A stretch of DNA of 13,670 bases. Source: Nocardioidaceae bacterium (lineage in GTDB: Bacteria; Actinomycetota; Actinomycetes; Propionibacteriales; Nocardioidaceae). Within the stretch, counting starts at the first letter, position 1, and each line of letters starts with the position of its first letter. This document shows positions 13,034 to 13,670 of this stretch, piece by piece. A model generated the notes under the pieces. It was not told the DNA's origin. It saw only the letters and a program-made list of their open reading frames with translations, and did not search any database. The DNA lies in the NCBI GenBank assembly GCA_025966335.1, contig JAICRS010000057.1, positions 1-13,670 on the forward strand. Direction: 5' to 3'. Position numbers and translations under genes: made by a program.

Positions 13034-13670
13034 TCAGTAGTACCAGGGGAAGGCGGACCAGTCCGGGTCGCGCTTCTCCAGGAACGAGTCGCGGCCCTCG
13101 ACCGCCTCGTCGGTCATGTAGGCCAGCCGGGTCGTCTCGCCGGCGAACAGCTGCTGGCCGACCAACCCGTCGTCGATCAGGTTGAAGGAGTACTTCAGCA
13201 TCCGCTGCGCGGTCGGTGACTTGCCGTTGATCTTGCGTCCCCACTCCAGCGCGACCTTCTCCAGGTCGGCGTGCGGCACCACCTTGTTGACCATCCCCAT
13301 CCGGTGCGCGTCCTCGGCGGTGTAGTCCTCACCGAGGAAGAAGATCTCGCGGGCGAACTTCTGACCCACCTGCCGGGCCAGGTACGCCGACCCGAAGCCA
13401 CCGTCGAAGGAGCCGACATCGGCATCGGTCTGCTTGAACCGGGCGTGCTCGGCCGAGGCCAGGGTCAGGTCGGAGACCACATGGAGGGAGTGCCCGCCAC
13501 CCGCGGCCCAGCCGGGCACGACGCAGATCACGATCTTCGGCATGAACCGGATCAGCCGCTGGCACTCCAGGATGTGCAGCCGGCCGGCCCGCGCCGGGTC
13601 GACCGTGTCCGCGGTGTCCCCGCTGGCGTACTGATAACCGGACCGCCCACGGATGCGTTGATCGCCGCCG
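13034..13670 (-). CDS. menB: 1,4-dihydroxy-2-naphthoyl-CoA synthase (partial, N-terminus beyond window)
   Basis: The visible part is the C-terminal 211 residues of MenB, the crotonase-fold enzyme that cyclises o-succinylbenzoyl-CoA to 1,4-dihydroxy-2-naphthoyl-CoA in menaquinone synthesis. The frame continues upstream of the internal ATG at 13543 to the edge with a recognisable 'GDQRIRGRSGYQYASG' segment and 'RLHILECQRLIRFMPK'. Then come the crotonase oxyanion block 'PGWAAGGGHSLHVVSDLTLAS', the MenB-specific 'DVGSFDGGFGSAYLARQVG' with catalytic Ser and Asp positions, and the C-terminal 'DPDWSAFPWYY' typical of MenB rather than of fatty-acid enoyl-CoA hydratases. About the first 90-100 residues are missing. 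An internal start at 13543 would remove essential parts of the fold, so the true start lies outside. The methyltransferase gene follows after three bases. Confidence 0.95.
   Translation of the reverse strand, partial: GGDQRIRGRSGYQYASGDTADTVDPARAGRLHILECQRLIRFMPKIVICVVPGWAAGGGHSLHVVSDLTLASAEHARFKQTDADVGSFDGGFGSAYLARQVGQKFAREIFFLGEDYTAEDAHRMGMVNKVVPHADLEKVALEWGRKINGKSPTAQRMLKYSFNLIDDGLVGQQLFAGETTRLAYMTDEAVEGRDSFLEKRDPDWSAFPWYY

Overview
The window is chromosomal DNA from a high-GC actinobacterium. Codon third positions are almost all G or C and GTG starts are frequent. Several genes have no Shine-Dalgarno sequence but carry a TAnnnT -10 box six to eight bases ahead of the start codon, the usual layout of actinobacterial leaderless mRNAs. 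The gene content (tadA with its actinobacterial partner protein, upp, a LytR_C protein, a three-subunit transhydrogenase, menB) fits a Nocardioides-like genome, but the genus is an inference. I see no phage, insertion sequence, CRISPR array, rRNA or integrative element. Coding density is very high, and no gene-free stretch exceeds about 130 bases.

Layout, left to right. A small four-helix membrane protein of the YrdB/DUF2568 type (+) converges on a HerA-like DUF853 ATPase (-). The ATPase is divergent from a two-gene unit (+): a small conserved protein of the kind often labelled VapB-like antitoxin, then a membrane-anchored LytR_C protein. That unit converges, with overlapping stop codons, on a minus-strand set of three genes transcribed in the order conserved hypothetical protein, beta-lactamase-fold serine hydrolase, K+(Na+)/H+ antiporter. 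Next come a small one-helix membrane protein and tRNA-Ser(CGA) (-). They are followed by the translationally coupled pair of tRNA adenosine deaminase-associated protein and tadA (-), which is divergent from upp (+). A 47-residue membrane protein (-) meets upp stop to stop. The right third is a minus-strand pntA1-pntA2-pntB operon for proton-translocating transhydrogenase, an FMN-reductase-fold oxidoreductase, a SAM methyltransferase, and the 3' two thirds of menB, which runs off the right edge.

How the genes work together: TadA and its partner concern wobble inosine formation in tRNA, and a serine tRNA lies just downstream of them. Upp salvages uracil. PntAB couples the proton gradient to NADPH supply, MenB works in menaquinone synthesis, and the CPA1 antiporter uses the proton gradient for cation homeostasis, so much of the window concerns redox and proton balance.

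Most of this is ordinary core genome, and I found no convincing undescribed multi-gene system. The points most worth a second look are a Crp-like palindrome ahead of pntA1, a run of leaderless promoters, a serine hydrolase lacking the usual catalytic tyrosine, the proton-channel histidine placed in PntA2 rather than PntB, and the uncharacterised first gene of the hydrolase-antiporter operon.
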